The notes beneath the pieces were generated by a model. The model did not search any database. It was not told where the DNA came from and worked only from the letters and a program-made list of their open reading frames with translations. 64,000 nt of DNA from Hyphomicrobiales bacterium (lineage in GTDB: Bacteria > Pseudomonadota > Alphaproteobacteria > Rhizobiales > Rhizobiaceae), in assembly GCA_900467685.1 (NCBI GenBank), contig UBQX01000015.1, forward strand, positions 16,656 to 80,655, given 5' to 3'. Below are positions 1 through 7,690 of the stretch, in pieces. The first letter of the stretch is position 1. Each line of letters begins with the position of its first letter. Made by a program: the position numbers and the translations under genes.

Positions 1-24
1 GAAGCTACTCCTTTCGTGCGAAGA

Positions 25-1164
25 TCACGGATAACCGGGCGGTGTCTGCTGGCCGAAGAGGGCGGCACCCGCCGCCTGCCAGCTGCCGGAATTGATGAAG
101 GCGTGCTGGGCGACGCAGGCGGCGTCGATCATCTTGCGCCCGAGAGGATGGCCGGTTGCCATGGCCTCCGAGCCGCCCATGACGAAGGCAAGGCGGGCGG
201 CTTCCGCGCCGTCCTGGGCTGCCTTGGAGGCGGAATGGCGGAGGCGCACCAGCGTCGGTCGATCGACCTCGCCGTTGATCTGCATCTGTCGCCAGCCTTC
301 CTCGATGGCGTCGTAGAAGGCCGAACGTGCGCCCATCAGGATGCCCTCCGCTTTGGCAAAATCGATCTGGATATAGGCGCGCGCAGCCGGGCTCGGTGCG
401 CCGGTGACGGATGCGCGGGCGAGCGCGTTGGTGTGGACCCAGTCGAGCGCCGAACGGGCCGTGCCGAGGGCCACGACAGCGAGCACCTGGGCGGCGAGCC
501 CCATGGCCGGATAGCGGAAGATCAGGTCGTCCTGCTGCGGCTTGCCGCCACGAATGAAGGTCCACTCTTCCGGAACTACGGCCTTGTCGATGACGATGTC
601 ATGGCTGCCGGTGGCGCGAAGGCCGACCGTGTCCCAGTTTTCGTCAACACTTGCCTTGTCGCGCGGCAGCACGGCGGTGCGGGGCAGCGGGCTGTCCTCG
701 CCCTCGATCTTGATGCCGGCACCGACGAAATCGGCTCCCATCACGCCGGAGCCCCAGGGCCAGCGGCCCGAGACCTCAAGTCCGCCGGCCACACGCCTTG
801 CGGGCTGGGGCGGGAACATCGCGCCGGCAAAGACAGTGTTCGGATTGGTGCCATAGATCGCCGCATAGGTCTGCGGCGGAAGCGCGGCCAGATAGGTTGC
901 CGAGACGCCGAAGCTTGCCACCCAGCCGGCGGAGGCGTCGGCGGTGGAGATATCCTCGATCAGACGACAGAAATCCTGCGGGGCGAGTTCGTCGCCACCG
1001 AAACGCTTCGGCACGAAGGCGCGGTAGACGCCGACGGCCTGAAACTTGGCGACGATGTCCTTCGGAATATGGCGCAACGCCTGGAACTCTTCCGACCGGG
1101 CGCTGATTTCGCTTTTCAACGCCTCAAGCGCTGCGGCAGATGCCGGAGGGGCATGATAGTTCAT
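25..1164 (-). CDS. acyl-CoA dehydrogenase-fold flavin monooxygenase (DszC/HsaA-like)
   Basis: A 379-residue protein with the acyl-CoA dehydrogenase fold. The N-terminal helical part carries the segment VPKRFGGDELAPQDFCRL near residues 51-68, and the middle beta domain has VSGRWPWGSGV, which is typical of the group D flavin monooxygenase branch (DszC, HsaA) rather than of true acyl-CoA dehydrogenases. Such enzymes use reduced flavin from a separate reductase to hydroxylate or desulfurise a substrate; no reductase is seen here. It lies 4 nt downstream of the amidase and on the same strand, so the two are probably cotranscribed. Downstream, an AAAGGAG ribosome-binding site near positions 8-14 (minus strand) suggests a further operon gene beyond the window edge. 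The substrate is unknown. Confidence 0.8.
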   Translation of the reverse strand: MNYHAPPASAAALEALKSEISARSEEFQALRHIPKDIVAKFQAVGVYRAFVPKRFGGDELAPQDFCRLIEDISTADASAGWVASFGVSATYLAALPPQTYAAIYGTNPNTVFAGAMFPPQPARRVAGGLEVSGRWPWGSGVMGADFVGAGIKIEGEDSPLPRTAVLPRDKASVDENWDTVGLRATGSHDIVIDKAVVPEEWTFIRGGKPQQDDLIFRYPAMGLAAQVLAVVALGTARSALDWVHTNALARASVTGAPSPAARAYIQIDFAKAEGILMGARSAFYDAIEEGWRQMQINGEVDRPTLVRLRHSASKAAQDGAEAARLAFVMGGSEAMATGHPLGRKMIDAACVAQHAFINSGSWQAAGAALFGQQTPPGYP

Positions 1165-1168
1165 CGTC

Positions 1169-2350
1169 TTATTCCTCCATCTGGAAAGTCGAATTGGTTT
1201 CGATGAGCCGACGGGCCATCGCGATCAGCCGGGCGTCCGCGCTCTTGGGAGCCACAAGCTGGATACCGGAGGGCAGGCCGTCCGACGTGGCCGCCGGCAG
1301 CACGAGAGCCGGGTGGCCGGAAAGATTGAATGGACGGAGATACTGTGTCAGCGTCAGCACCTTTGCCGGATCGTTTGCCTCGGATAGCAGCGGCGGCGGA
1401 AGCGGCAGGGCAGGCGTGAGCAGCATGTCGAAGCGCTCAAGCAGCGCATCGATCTCTGCCGTGAACCGGGCGCGAATGTCTTCGGCCTCAACGATATCGG
1501 CGTCGGTGACACTGCGCGCGCCCTCAAGACGCTTGCGCACGTCATCGCCCAGCAATTCAGGACGCGCCATCAGGGCGGCGTTGGCAAGAAGCGTCTCGCG
1601 GGCGATGATCGTCATGCCGGCCTTGAAGGCGGCGTTCATGAGCGGCAGGTCGATGTCCTCGATCGCTCCGTGTTCGCCAGCCTCGACAGCCTGCATCGCT
1701 GCGGCCATGCGGGGCTCGATACTGTCATCCAGGCGAAGCCAGCCAATCCGGAGCGGGCCGGCGAAGGTCTCGGCTCGGAAACCCGGATCGATGGCGGACA
1801 TGGCGCGCTCGATCATCGGGAGGCTGCGGGCAAACGGTCCGATACAGTCGAGCGACGACTGCGCGGGCGAGGCGCCCTTTCGGCTGATGCGGCCAAAGGT
1901 CGGCTTGAAGCCCATGACGCCGCAGCAGATCGCCGGCTGGCGGATCGAGCCGCCCGTGTCGGTGCCGATGGCGAAATCGACGAGGCCGGCCGCAACAGCC
2001 GCCGCCGAACCGGACGACGAGCCGCCCGGAATGCGGTCGGGATAGTGCGGATTGATCGGAGTTCCCTCGAACGCATTGATGCCGGTCATGCCATAGGCGA
2101 GCTCATGCATTCTGGTCTTGCCGACAATGCGGCAGCCGGCGGACAGCAGGTTCGCCACGACATCAGCATGCGTGCTTGCGGGAGCCGCCTCTGCCAAAGC
2201 CTGCGAGCCGCAGCGCGTCACCATGCCGTCGATATCGAGGCAATCCTTGATCGCAACCGTCAGAACCTGCGTCGCGCCGTCCTGCGGCCCAAGTGCAAGT
2301 TGCGATGCGAAGACGCCATAGGCGTCGTGATGGCTTGCTGCGTGTGACAT
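1169..2350 (-). CDS. amidase signature family hydrolase
   Basis: A 393-residue amidase-signature enzyme, somewhat shorter than the usual 450-500. The Ser-cisSer-Lys triad is visible: Lys in VAIKDCLDIDG near residue 34, the Gly/Ser-rich GGSSSGSAAAVAAGL near residues 110-125, and the nucleophilic Ser in GTDTGGSIRQPA near residue 137. The family hydrolyses amides to acid plus ammonia; the substrate cannot be read from sequence. It is the first gene of a minus-strand pair with the flavin monooxygenase. A palindromic operator lies 34 nt upstream of its start and overlaps a TTGACA/TAACAT promoter. The ribosome-binding site is weak. Confidence 0.9.
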   Translation of the reverse strand: MSHAASHHDAYGVFASQLALGPQDGATQVLTVAIKDCLDIDGMVTRCGSQALAEAAPASTHADVVANLLSAGCRIVGKTRMHELAYGMTGINAFEGTPINPHYPDRIPGGSSSGSAAAVAAGLVDFAIGTDTGGSIRQPAICCGVMGFKPTFGRISRKGASPAQSSLDCIGPFARSLPMIERAMSAIDPGFRAETFAGPLRIGWLRLDDSIEPRMAAAMQAVEAGEHGAIEDIDLPLMNAAFKAGMTIIARETLLANAALMARPELLGDDVRKRLEGARSVTDADIVEAEDIRARFTAEIDALLERFDMLLTPALPLPPPLLSEANDPAKVLTLTQYLRPFNLSGHPALVLPAATSDGLPSGIQLVAPKSADARLIAMARRLIETNSTFQMEE

Positions 2351-2383
2351 TGAACAGTCGGGCTTCTGCCCGTTCCCCAGTTA

Positions 2384-2403
2384 TTACGTGAATGTTACCG
2401 TAA
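2384..2403. promoter_or_regulatory. 20-bp palindromic operator, copy 1
   Basis: TTACGTGAATGTTACCGTAA, an imperfect dyad in which 7 of 10 base pairs match and the outer TTACG/CGTAA arms are perfect. Closely related copies lie at 2645, 5113 and 7576. This copy overlaps the proposed -10 of the amidase promoter on the minus strand, a position that suits a repressor. Confidence 0.6.
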
Positions 2404-2419
2404 TATTGCGGACTGTCAA
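2392..2419 (-). promoter_or_regulatory. candidate sigma70 promoter of the amidase gene
   Basis: On the minus strand there is TTGACA (2419-2414), a 16-bp spacer and TAACAT (2397-2392), 42 nt before the amidase start. The -10 lies inside palindromic operator copy 1. Confidence 0.5.
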
Positions 2420-2644
2420 TTGCCGGTCTTGAGAAATGTGAAAAATATTATTTTATATCAATAACTTGAAACGCGGAAACCGGCGCCGTCGCTGGGACGG
2501 AACCGTTTCAATCTGGTTTCGAACACACTCAATTTTCCAGCGCCGCCGCTTCAGCAAGTGTGGCGCGCAGGAAGAGATATACCACGGCTCACGGCGCAGC
2601 ATTCTTGCGGAATCCGGGAAAGTCTTTTCCGCCTCGGCGCCAAA
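2420..2644. other. intergenic stretch between divergent promoters
   Basis: This stretch separates the divergent amidase and SnoaL-like genes. It has an AT-rich run around 2437-2470. Short open frames are present but none has a recognisable product or a convincing ribosome-binding site. I see no gene. Confidence 0.5.
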
Positions 2645-2661
2645 TTACGTGAATATTACCG
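2645..2661. promoter_or_regulatory. palindromic operator, copy 2
   Basis: TTACGTGAATATTACCG matches the first 17 bases of copy 1 with a single A/G difference; the final TAA is replaced. It sits directly upstream of a TTGACG hexamer, a position that would suit either an activator or a repressor. Confidence 0.55.
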
Positions 2662-2662
2662 C

Positions 2663-2690
2663 TTGACGCTTGTCATGTCGAGATTAGGAT
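2663..2690 (+). promoter_or_regulatory. candidate promoter of the SnoaL-like gene
   Basis: TTGACG (2663-2668), a 16-bp spacer and TAGGAT (2685-2690), 57 nt before the start codon. It lies directly after operator copy 2. Confidence 0.4.
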
Positions 2691-2746
2691 TTTCACGAAG
2701 GCGCGCCCGCTGACGGGCTTGCAGCGCCCGCCAACGGGATGATCAC

Positions 2747-3313
2747 ATGACGACTGAAACAGATATTGCGGCGCTCGTGCGTCGCATCGAGACGCTGGAA
2801 GCCGAAGCCGATATCCGCCGCATACAGGCACGCTACATGTTCCTCTGCGATACGCCCAATCCGGAATTCGGGGTGGCGGATGATGCCGAGCGCATCGAGC
2901 TGATCATGCAGCTCTATACGGAAGATGCCGTCTGGGAAGGCGTAGGCGAATATTACGACAACCAGTTCGGCCGCGCTGTCGGCGCCGCGGCTATTCGCAA
3001 GCATTTCCAGGGCTTCTGGGGCGGAAAGACCGATCCTGCACTGATCCTCAACTGCCATTACCTGACGTCGGAACAGATCCACGTCCATGCCAGCGGCACG
3101 ACGGCCGATGGCCAATGGGTGCACATGCAGCCCTGGCTCTTCTCCGACGGCAAGGCGCTGCTGCGTTCCTCGCGCCTGAACAACACGTTCCGCAAGGAGC
3201 CCGACGGCGTCTGGAAGATTACCCGCACGCGCACGGAAAACGTCTTCGTAGCGCCGCTGCCGGCCACCTGGGCGTCGGACTATCCATCCAAATCGGTGCT
3301 GATGAAGCCTTGA
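2747..3313 (+). CDS. SnoaL-like / NTF2-fold protein
   Basis: A 188-residue protein with the SnoaL_4-type layout: an N-terminal helix (LEAEADIRRIQARYMFLCD) followed by YTEDAVWEG and a C-terminal beta region ending in VWKITRTRTENVFV. The fold is used by small isomerases, dehydratases and the beta subunits of ring-hydroxylating oxygenases. The length and lone position point to a stand-alone lyase or isomerase of a catabolic route. It has its own operator-promoter region and ends just before a terminator shared with the convergent aldehyde dehydrogenase. The substrate is unknown. Confidence 0.8.
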   Translation: MTTETDIAALVRRIETLEAEADIRRIQARYMFLCDTPNPEFGVADDAERIELIMQLYTEDAVWEGVGEYYDNQFGRAVGAAAIRKHFQGFWGGKTDPALILNCHYLTSEQIHVHASGTTADGQWVHMQPWLFSDGKALLRSSRLNNTFRKEPDGVWKITRTRTENVFVAPLPATWASDYPSKSVLMKP

Positions 3314-3364
3314 TGCGCCGGGGCAGCCGGAGGCTGCTTTCGTCACTTTCTTTGAGAACGAGAA

Positions 3365-3390
3365 AAAGGGCCGGTTTTCGCCGGCCCTTT
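3365..3390. terminator. bidirectional intrinsic terminator
   Basis: A perfect 10-bp stem, AAAGGGCCGG / CCGGCCCTTT, with a TTTTCG loop lies between two convergent genes. On the minus strand the stem is followed by a T run (TTTTTCT), so it is a good terminator for the aldehyde dehydrogenase. On the plus strand the T run is short. Confidence 0.8.
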
Positions 3391-3412
3391 CCGATTCATA
3401 GCCCGCTCTCTA

Positions 3413-4921
3413 TCACCGATAAGCGATGCAGACGGCTTTCGTTTCCAGGTAGTTCTCCAGCGCGCGGCTGCCGTGTTCGCGGCCGATGCCCGATTGCTTG
3501 AAGCCGCCGAAGGGCATGTTCTGGTCGGGGATGTTATGACTGTTGACCCAGACCGTGCCCGCCTGGATTCTCGGCACGTAGCGCATGACCTTGTTGAGAT
3601 CATTGGTCCAGATGGAGGCGCCGAGGCCGTAGCGGGTGTCATTGGCCTTGGCGATCGCCTCGTCTGCATCCTCAAAGGGCGTGATCGTGACGACCGGGCC
3701 GAAGACTTCGTCCTGCATGAGCGCCATGTCCTGCCGGACATCGGTGAAGAGTTCCGGAGCGACGAAGAAGCCCTTGTCCGGAGCGCTGGCATTGATGACC
3801 GGCGTCGCGCCTTCATCGATGCCGCGCGCGATGCAGGCCTTTACATGCTTCTGATGCCGTGCCGAAACCAGCGGGTTGATCTGGTTCATCGGGTTGAGGC
3901 CGGAGCCGATCGCGAGGCTGCGCGACACGTTGGCGATCACCTCCAGCGCCTTCTCATAGATGCCCTTCTGGGCATAGATGCGGGTGGCGGCGCAGCAGGT
4001 CTGCCCGGTGTTGAAGAAGACGCCGATCCCGGCGGCAGCGCCCAGCAGGTCGAGGTCCATGTCATCGAACATCACCATTGGAGCCTTGCCGCCCAGTTCC
4101 AGCGTCACGCGCTTCATGTCCTTCATGGCCTGAACGCCGATCAGCTTGCCGGTCTCGGTGGAGCCGGTGAAGGTGATCTTGGCGACGCCCGGATGGGCGA
4201 CGAGAGCGGCACCCGCCGTCTCGCCCATGCCGGTGACGACATTGACGACGCCTTCCGGGAAGCCGGCTTCGCGGCAGAGTTCAACCAGGCGGATCGAGGT
4301 CAGCGGGGTTTCTTCCGCCGGCTTCAGCACCACGGTGCAGCCGGCAGCAAGCGCCGGCGCGATCTTCCAGGACGCCATGTTGAGCGGGAAGTTCCACGGC
4401 GTGATCGCCGCCACGACACCGACCGGCTCCTTGCGCGTCTGCGCCTGATAGCGCATTCCCGGCGGAATGGCGATCGAGACATCGAGCGTAGAACCTTCGA
4501 TCTTGGTGGCAGCACCTGCCATATAGCGGAAATATTCGGCCGACGACTGCACCTCGATCAGGCGCGAAAGCATGATCGACTTGCCCTGGTTCAGCGTTTC
4601 GAGCTGCGCCAGTTCCTCGCCGTTTTCCTCGATGAGGTCGGCGAGTTTCAGGAGGAGCGACTGGCGTTGCACCGGCAGCATCTTCGACCAGGGCCCCTCG
4701 AAGGCGGCAGCGGCTGACTTCACCGCCCGGTCGACGTCGGTCGAGTCACAGGCCGGAACATGGGCCAGAACCTCACCGGTTGCCGGGTTGGCGACAGGAT
4801 AGGTCGCACCCGATGCGGCCCCGGAAGACTGGCCGCCAATCAGGATGCCGGGCGATTTCAAAAAGGCGCCAACGGTCGCGGAGACAGTTTCGACGGCGCT
4901 GTCAGGTTGGGCAATTCTCAT
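3413..4921 (-). CDS. NAD(P)-dependent aldehyde dehydrogenase
   Basis: A full-length 502-residue aldehyde dehydrogenase that oxidises an aldehyde to its acid. The cofactor-binding segment VVAAITPWNFPLNMASWKIAPAL, the general base in TLELGGKAPMV and the catalytic Cys in FNTGQTCCAATR (second half of the protein) are intact, as is the C-terminal FGGFKQSGIGREHGS region. It is most like betaine-, phenylacetaldehyde- or hydroxymuconic-type enzymes; the substrate cannot be assigned. The start is supported by AGAGGGAT a few bases upstream. It is transcribed away from the LysR gene at 5157 and is a likely target of that regulator or of the palindromic operator at 5113. Confidence 0.92.
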   Translation of the reverse strand: MRIAQPDSAVETVSATVGAFLKSPGILIGGQSSGAASGATYPVANPATGEVLAHVPACDSTDVDRAVKSAAAAFEGPWSKMLPVQRQSLLLKLADLIEENGEELAQLETLNQGKSIMLSRLIEVQSSAEYFRYMAGAATKIEGSTLDVSIAIPPGMRYQAQTRKEPVGVVAAITPWNFPLNMASWKIAPALAAGCTVVLKPAEETPLTSIRLVELCREAGFPEGVVNVVTGMGETAGAALVAHPGVAKITFTGSTETGKLIGVQAMKDMKRVTLELGGKAPMVMFDDMDLDLLGAAAGIGVFFNTGQTCCAATRIYAQKGIYEKALEVIANVSRSLAIGSGLNPMNQINPLVSARHQKHVKACIARGIDEGATPVINASAPDKGFFVAPELFTDVRQDMALMQDEVFGPVVTITPFEDADEAIAKANDTRYGLGASIWTNDLNKVMRYVPRIQAGTVWVNSHNIPDQNMPFGGFKQSGIGREHGSRALENYLETKAVCIAYR

Positions 4922-5112
4922 AGGGATCCCTCTGCAAGTTATTGTAATTTGGAGAATTTCTGATGTTGCGGGAGAGTGTTGAGCTCTTCCACGCTCAAGG
5001 CACAGCCTCTCACCGTCCGGGTGCGGGATAAATCACGTAAGCTGGAAAACTCTATTGCGGCTTTCGCAAAATTCTGCGCTCGCCCTCAAACCGCTCTTGC
5101 GCTTCATCAAAA

Positions 5113-5132
5113 TTGGATGAATATTACCGTAA
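5113..5132. promoter_or_regulatory. palindromic operator, copy 3
   Basis: TTGGATGAATATTACCGTAA keeps the right half (GAATATTACCGTAA) of the shared operator exactly and has a degenerate left arm. It ends 24 nt before the LysR start codon, so it could mediate autoregulation. It also lies in the leader region shared with the divergent aldehyde dehydrogenase. Confidence 0.5.
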
Positions 5133-5156
5133 TAAAAAAGGGGAGCTCGTAATGCC

Positions 5157-6101
5157 ATGGATCGTTTTACCGAACTGGAAGTGTTCACCCGGATCGCTGA
5201 CGAAGCGAGCCTGACGCGGGCGGCAGACCTCCTGGGCCTGTCAGTTTCGGGCGTGAGCCGCTGTCTGACCAGCCTTGAAAACCGGCTTGGCGTGCGCCTG
5301 GTCCAGCGCACCACCCGGCAATTGTCGCTGACACTTGAGGGCGAGCGCTTCGCCAGCAAGGCGCGCGAGATTTTGGGCACCCTCAGCGCGGCGGAGGAGA
5401 GCGTCAGTGCGGTCAAGGCCGAACCGCTTGGTACGCTTCGGATCGGCGCATCGCTGGCCTTTTCACTTCTGCATCTCATGCCGGTAATCCGGCAGTTCAA
5501 GACCGATCACCCGGCGGTGCAGGTCGATCTGCAAATCTCGAACCGCTACTGCGATCTCATCGAGGGCGGGCTTGATGTCGCCATCCGCACCCGGCGTATC
5601 GAGTCGGACAGCTCGATCACGATGCGAAAGCTCGCTGACGTGCCGCGCATCCTGACGGCATCACCCGCCTACCTGGCGGCGCGCGGCGCGCCGGCAAGTC
5701 CAGACGACCTGGCGTGCCACGCGATGCTCCTCTATACGCTCTCGGACGAGTGGGATCATCTGACCTTCCACCGCCATGGCGTGACAAGGCGCCTGCCCGT
5801 TTCGGGCGAGATGACCTGCAACGACAGCGTGGCGCTGAAACAGGCGGCACTGGAGGGCATGGGCATCCTCGTCCAGCCCGCCTATGTCGTTCAGCCCGAG
5901 CTGGACTCGGGGCGCCTCGTCGAAGTCCTGCCGGACTGGCGGCTGCAGCCGCTGACGATGAACGTTGCCTTCCCCACGCGCACGCATCTACCAGCCCGCA
6001 CACGGCTTTTCATCGACGCGCTGGTGCGCTACTTCCGCGAAAACGATCTCGAACGGGTCTGGGGCGGCGAACCGGCGTTTGCGGCCCGGGCCTCTGCCTG
6101 A
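5157..6101 (+). CDS. LysR-family transcriptional regulator
   Basis: A 314-residue LysR regulator. The N-terminal winged helix runs to about residue 60 (LEVFTRIADEASLTRAADLLG, then RCLTSLENRLGVRLVQRTTRQ), followed by an effector domain beginning at LGTLRIGASLAFSLLHLMPV. The AAAGGGGAG ribosome-binding site supports the ATG at 5157. It lies divergent to the aldehyde dehydrogenase and just upstream of the VOC gene, the usual place for a local LysR regulator. It belongs to the branch that includes PecT/DsdC-like regulators of varied function, so no ligand can be named. Confidence 0.9.
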   Translation: MDRFTELEVFTRIADEASLTRAADLLGLSVSGVSRCLTSLENRLGVRLVQRTTRQLSLTLEGERFASKAREILGTLSAAEESVSAVKAEPLGTLRIGASLAFSLLHLMPVIRQFKTDHPAVQVDLQISNRYCDLIEGGLDVAIRTRRIESDSSITMRKLADVPRILTASPAYLAARGAPASPDDLACHAMLLYTLSDEWDHLTFHRHGVTRRLPVSGEMTCNDSVALKQAALEGMGILVQPAYVVQPELDSGRLVEVLPDWRLQPLTMNVAFPTRTHLPARTRLFIDALVRYFRENDLERVWGGEPAFAARASA

Positions 6102-6137
6102 AACCCAATAGTCCCGCATCTTTTAAAGGTTGATTCC

Positions 6138-6521
6138 ATGTCCGCCACCACCGCCTATGTCGAACACACGGCCTTCTTCGTCCGCGACATCCTGCCCCTC
6201 GTCGACTTCTTCGCCGAAGTGCTGGGCATGACAGTGACCAAAGTTGACGGCGATCCGAAGGCGCCGAGCCAGGTCTGGCTGCAGGGTGGCATTCAGCTGA
6301 TTGCCGCTCCGGATTTTTCAGGACCGGAAGGCCGCTTCGGCCATCTCGGCATCGTCTGCAAGGATGTGCCGGCTGCAATTGAAGCGTCGCGCGCGCGTGG
6401 TGCGGTCTCGACTGCCAAAGGCGACAACTGGCTTCTTCTGCAGGACGGCTTGCTGCTGGAATTCATGCCCGAGAAGGGCAATGCGGTGGAAACCATCCGC
6501 AGCCTTGACCCGCGTATCTAG
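6138..6521 (+). CDS. VOC (glyoxalase/dioxygenase) superfamily protein
   Basis: A 127-residue VOC protein with the paired beta-alpha-beta-beta-beta modules. It has VEHTAFFVRDILPLVDFFAEVLG at the start, FGHLGIVCKDV in the middle and LLEFMPE near the end, which supply the His/Glu metal-binding positions of the fold. It could be an isomerase, an epimerase, an extradiol-type enzyme or a small-molecule binding protein. It is 36 nt downstream of the LysR gene on the same strand and converges with the AraC gene, from which it is separated by only 2 nt. Confidence 0.8.
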   Translation: MSATTAYVEHTAFFVRDILPLVDFFAEVLGMTVTKVDGDPKAPSQVWLQGGIQLIAAPDFSGPEGRFGHLGIVCKDVPAAIEASRARGAVSTAKGDNWLLLQDGLLLEFMPEKGNAVETIRSLDPRI

Positions 6522-6523
6522 GC

Positions 6524-7549
6524 TCACTTCCCTGTCCGCGACGGTGCATGGCCGGTCCAGGTTTTGAAGGCCCGGCCGAAGACGGCGCTGTCGGCATAGC
6601 CGAGCGTTTGGGCTATCTCGGAAATCGAACTCTTCTTTCCGGCATGAAGCAGATTGGCGGCGAGCTGCTGCCTGTAGGCCTGCGTGAGGCTGCGCACGCT
6701 CGTGCCTTCGCGCTCGAGTTGGCGCTGTAGCGTGCGCGCATTCATCCCCAGCTCTTCCGCCAGAAAACCGATCGTCACGGGCCTGCGGCCGACATAGTGT
6801 TCGATCAGCGCGGTAACCTTGGATGTCAGGCTCTGCCCCACTTCGGTTTCGCCGATGAGATCGGCGATATGTCGCTCAAGGATCGCCGCCAGTTCCTTGT
6901 TGTCGCTTCGGTAGACGCGGGTGATGTCTTCGGTACGCATGATCATGCGGTTGCTCGATTGCCGGAACAGAACCGGCGCGCGGAAGAGCCGGCGCAGGAC
7001 ATCCGGGTCGGCCGGTGCGTCATGCTCGAAATGCACCTCTTCCGGCCTCCAGGCAGAGGAGAAGTTCGAGCGCACGAGCTGGCAGCTAGCGGCCAGCGAA
7101 TATTCGGCATCCTGCCGGCGCGGCCAGATCGACTGGTCTGCGATGCGATAGGACCAGATGAACGTGTCGCCATCCTCGACGAAGTTGGAACTTGTCGAGT
7201 TCTGCAGGGAGTTGACGAATTTCGCGATCCGCTCGAACGCGTCCTTGATCGTCGGGGAGAGTGAAAACAGCATGCCGAGCGGCCCGATATCGGCGGGCTT
7301 GAAGACCGAGCCGAGCTTCGCCCCGAAATACGGATCCTCGAGCGCCTCGGCCGCATCCTCGAAGAAGGCGATGAACCGTTGCAGCGGGATTACCGCATAA
7401 GGATCGTCCAGCAGGGATTGCGGCAGCCGGTGGCGGGCCAGAAGCACGCGCGCCTTCTCCTGCCGCTTGTCGAACTGATGGATCAGCGGCGTGATCGCGG
7501 CCACGCGGATGAAGGCGACATTCCCGGTTCGGCGATGCACTTCCTTCAT
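6524..7549 (-). CDS. AraC-family regulator with arabinose-binding-like N-terminal domain
   Basis: A 341-residue regulator of the OruR/ArgR-like AraC subgroup. Residues up to about 190 form the ligand domain (PLIHQFDKRQEKARVLLARH, then FEDAAEALEDPYFGAKLG). The C-terminal pair of helix-turn-helix motifs includes FLAEELGMNARTLQRQLERE and EIAQTLGYADSAVFGRAFK. I chose the ATG at 7549, which has GGAG 8-11 nt upstream; in-frame ATGs at 7570 and 7636 are less likely because they lie within or beyond operator copy 4. It is divergent to the APC permease and probably controls it. Confidence 0.88.
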   Translation of the reverse strand: MKEVHRRTGNVAFIRVAAITPLIHQFDKRQEKARVLLARHRLPQSLLDDPYAVIPLQRFIAFFEDAAEALEDPYFGAKLGSVFKPADIGPLGMLFSLSPTIKDAFERIAKFVNSLQNSTSSNFVEDGDTFIWSYRIADQSIWPRRQDAEYSLAASCQLVRSNFSSAWRPEEVHFEHDAPADPDVLRRLFRAPVLFRQSSNRMIMRTEDITRVYRSDNKELAAILERHIADLIGETEVGQSLTSKVTALIEHYVGRRPVTIGFLAEELGMNARTLQRQLEREGTSVRSLTQAYRQQLAANLLHAGKKSSISEIAQTLGYADSAVFGRAFKTWTGHAPSRTGK

Positions 7550-7575
7550 GCCACGGCTCCGTAGCTTCATGAATT

Positions 7576-7595
7576 TTGCGTGAATGTTGACGTAA
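7576..7595. promoter_or_regulatory. palindromic operator, copy 4
   Basis: TTGCGTGAATGTTGACGTAA matches copy 1 at 17 of 20 positions and keeps the TTnCG/CGTAA arms. It lies between the AraC gene (start 7549, minus strand) and the permease gene (start 7691, plus strand). Confidence 0.55.
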
Positions 7596-7690
7596 ATTAT
7601 CAAAATCCAGGCATGGATTGCAATATTGCAGCGCAAAAATCTTCCCTAGATTTCTCAAATAACAATTAAACACATAAAAAGGGGTTCAAC

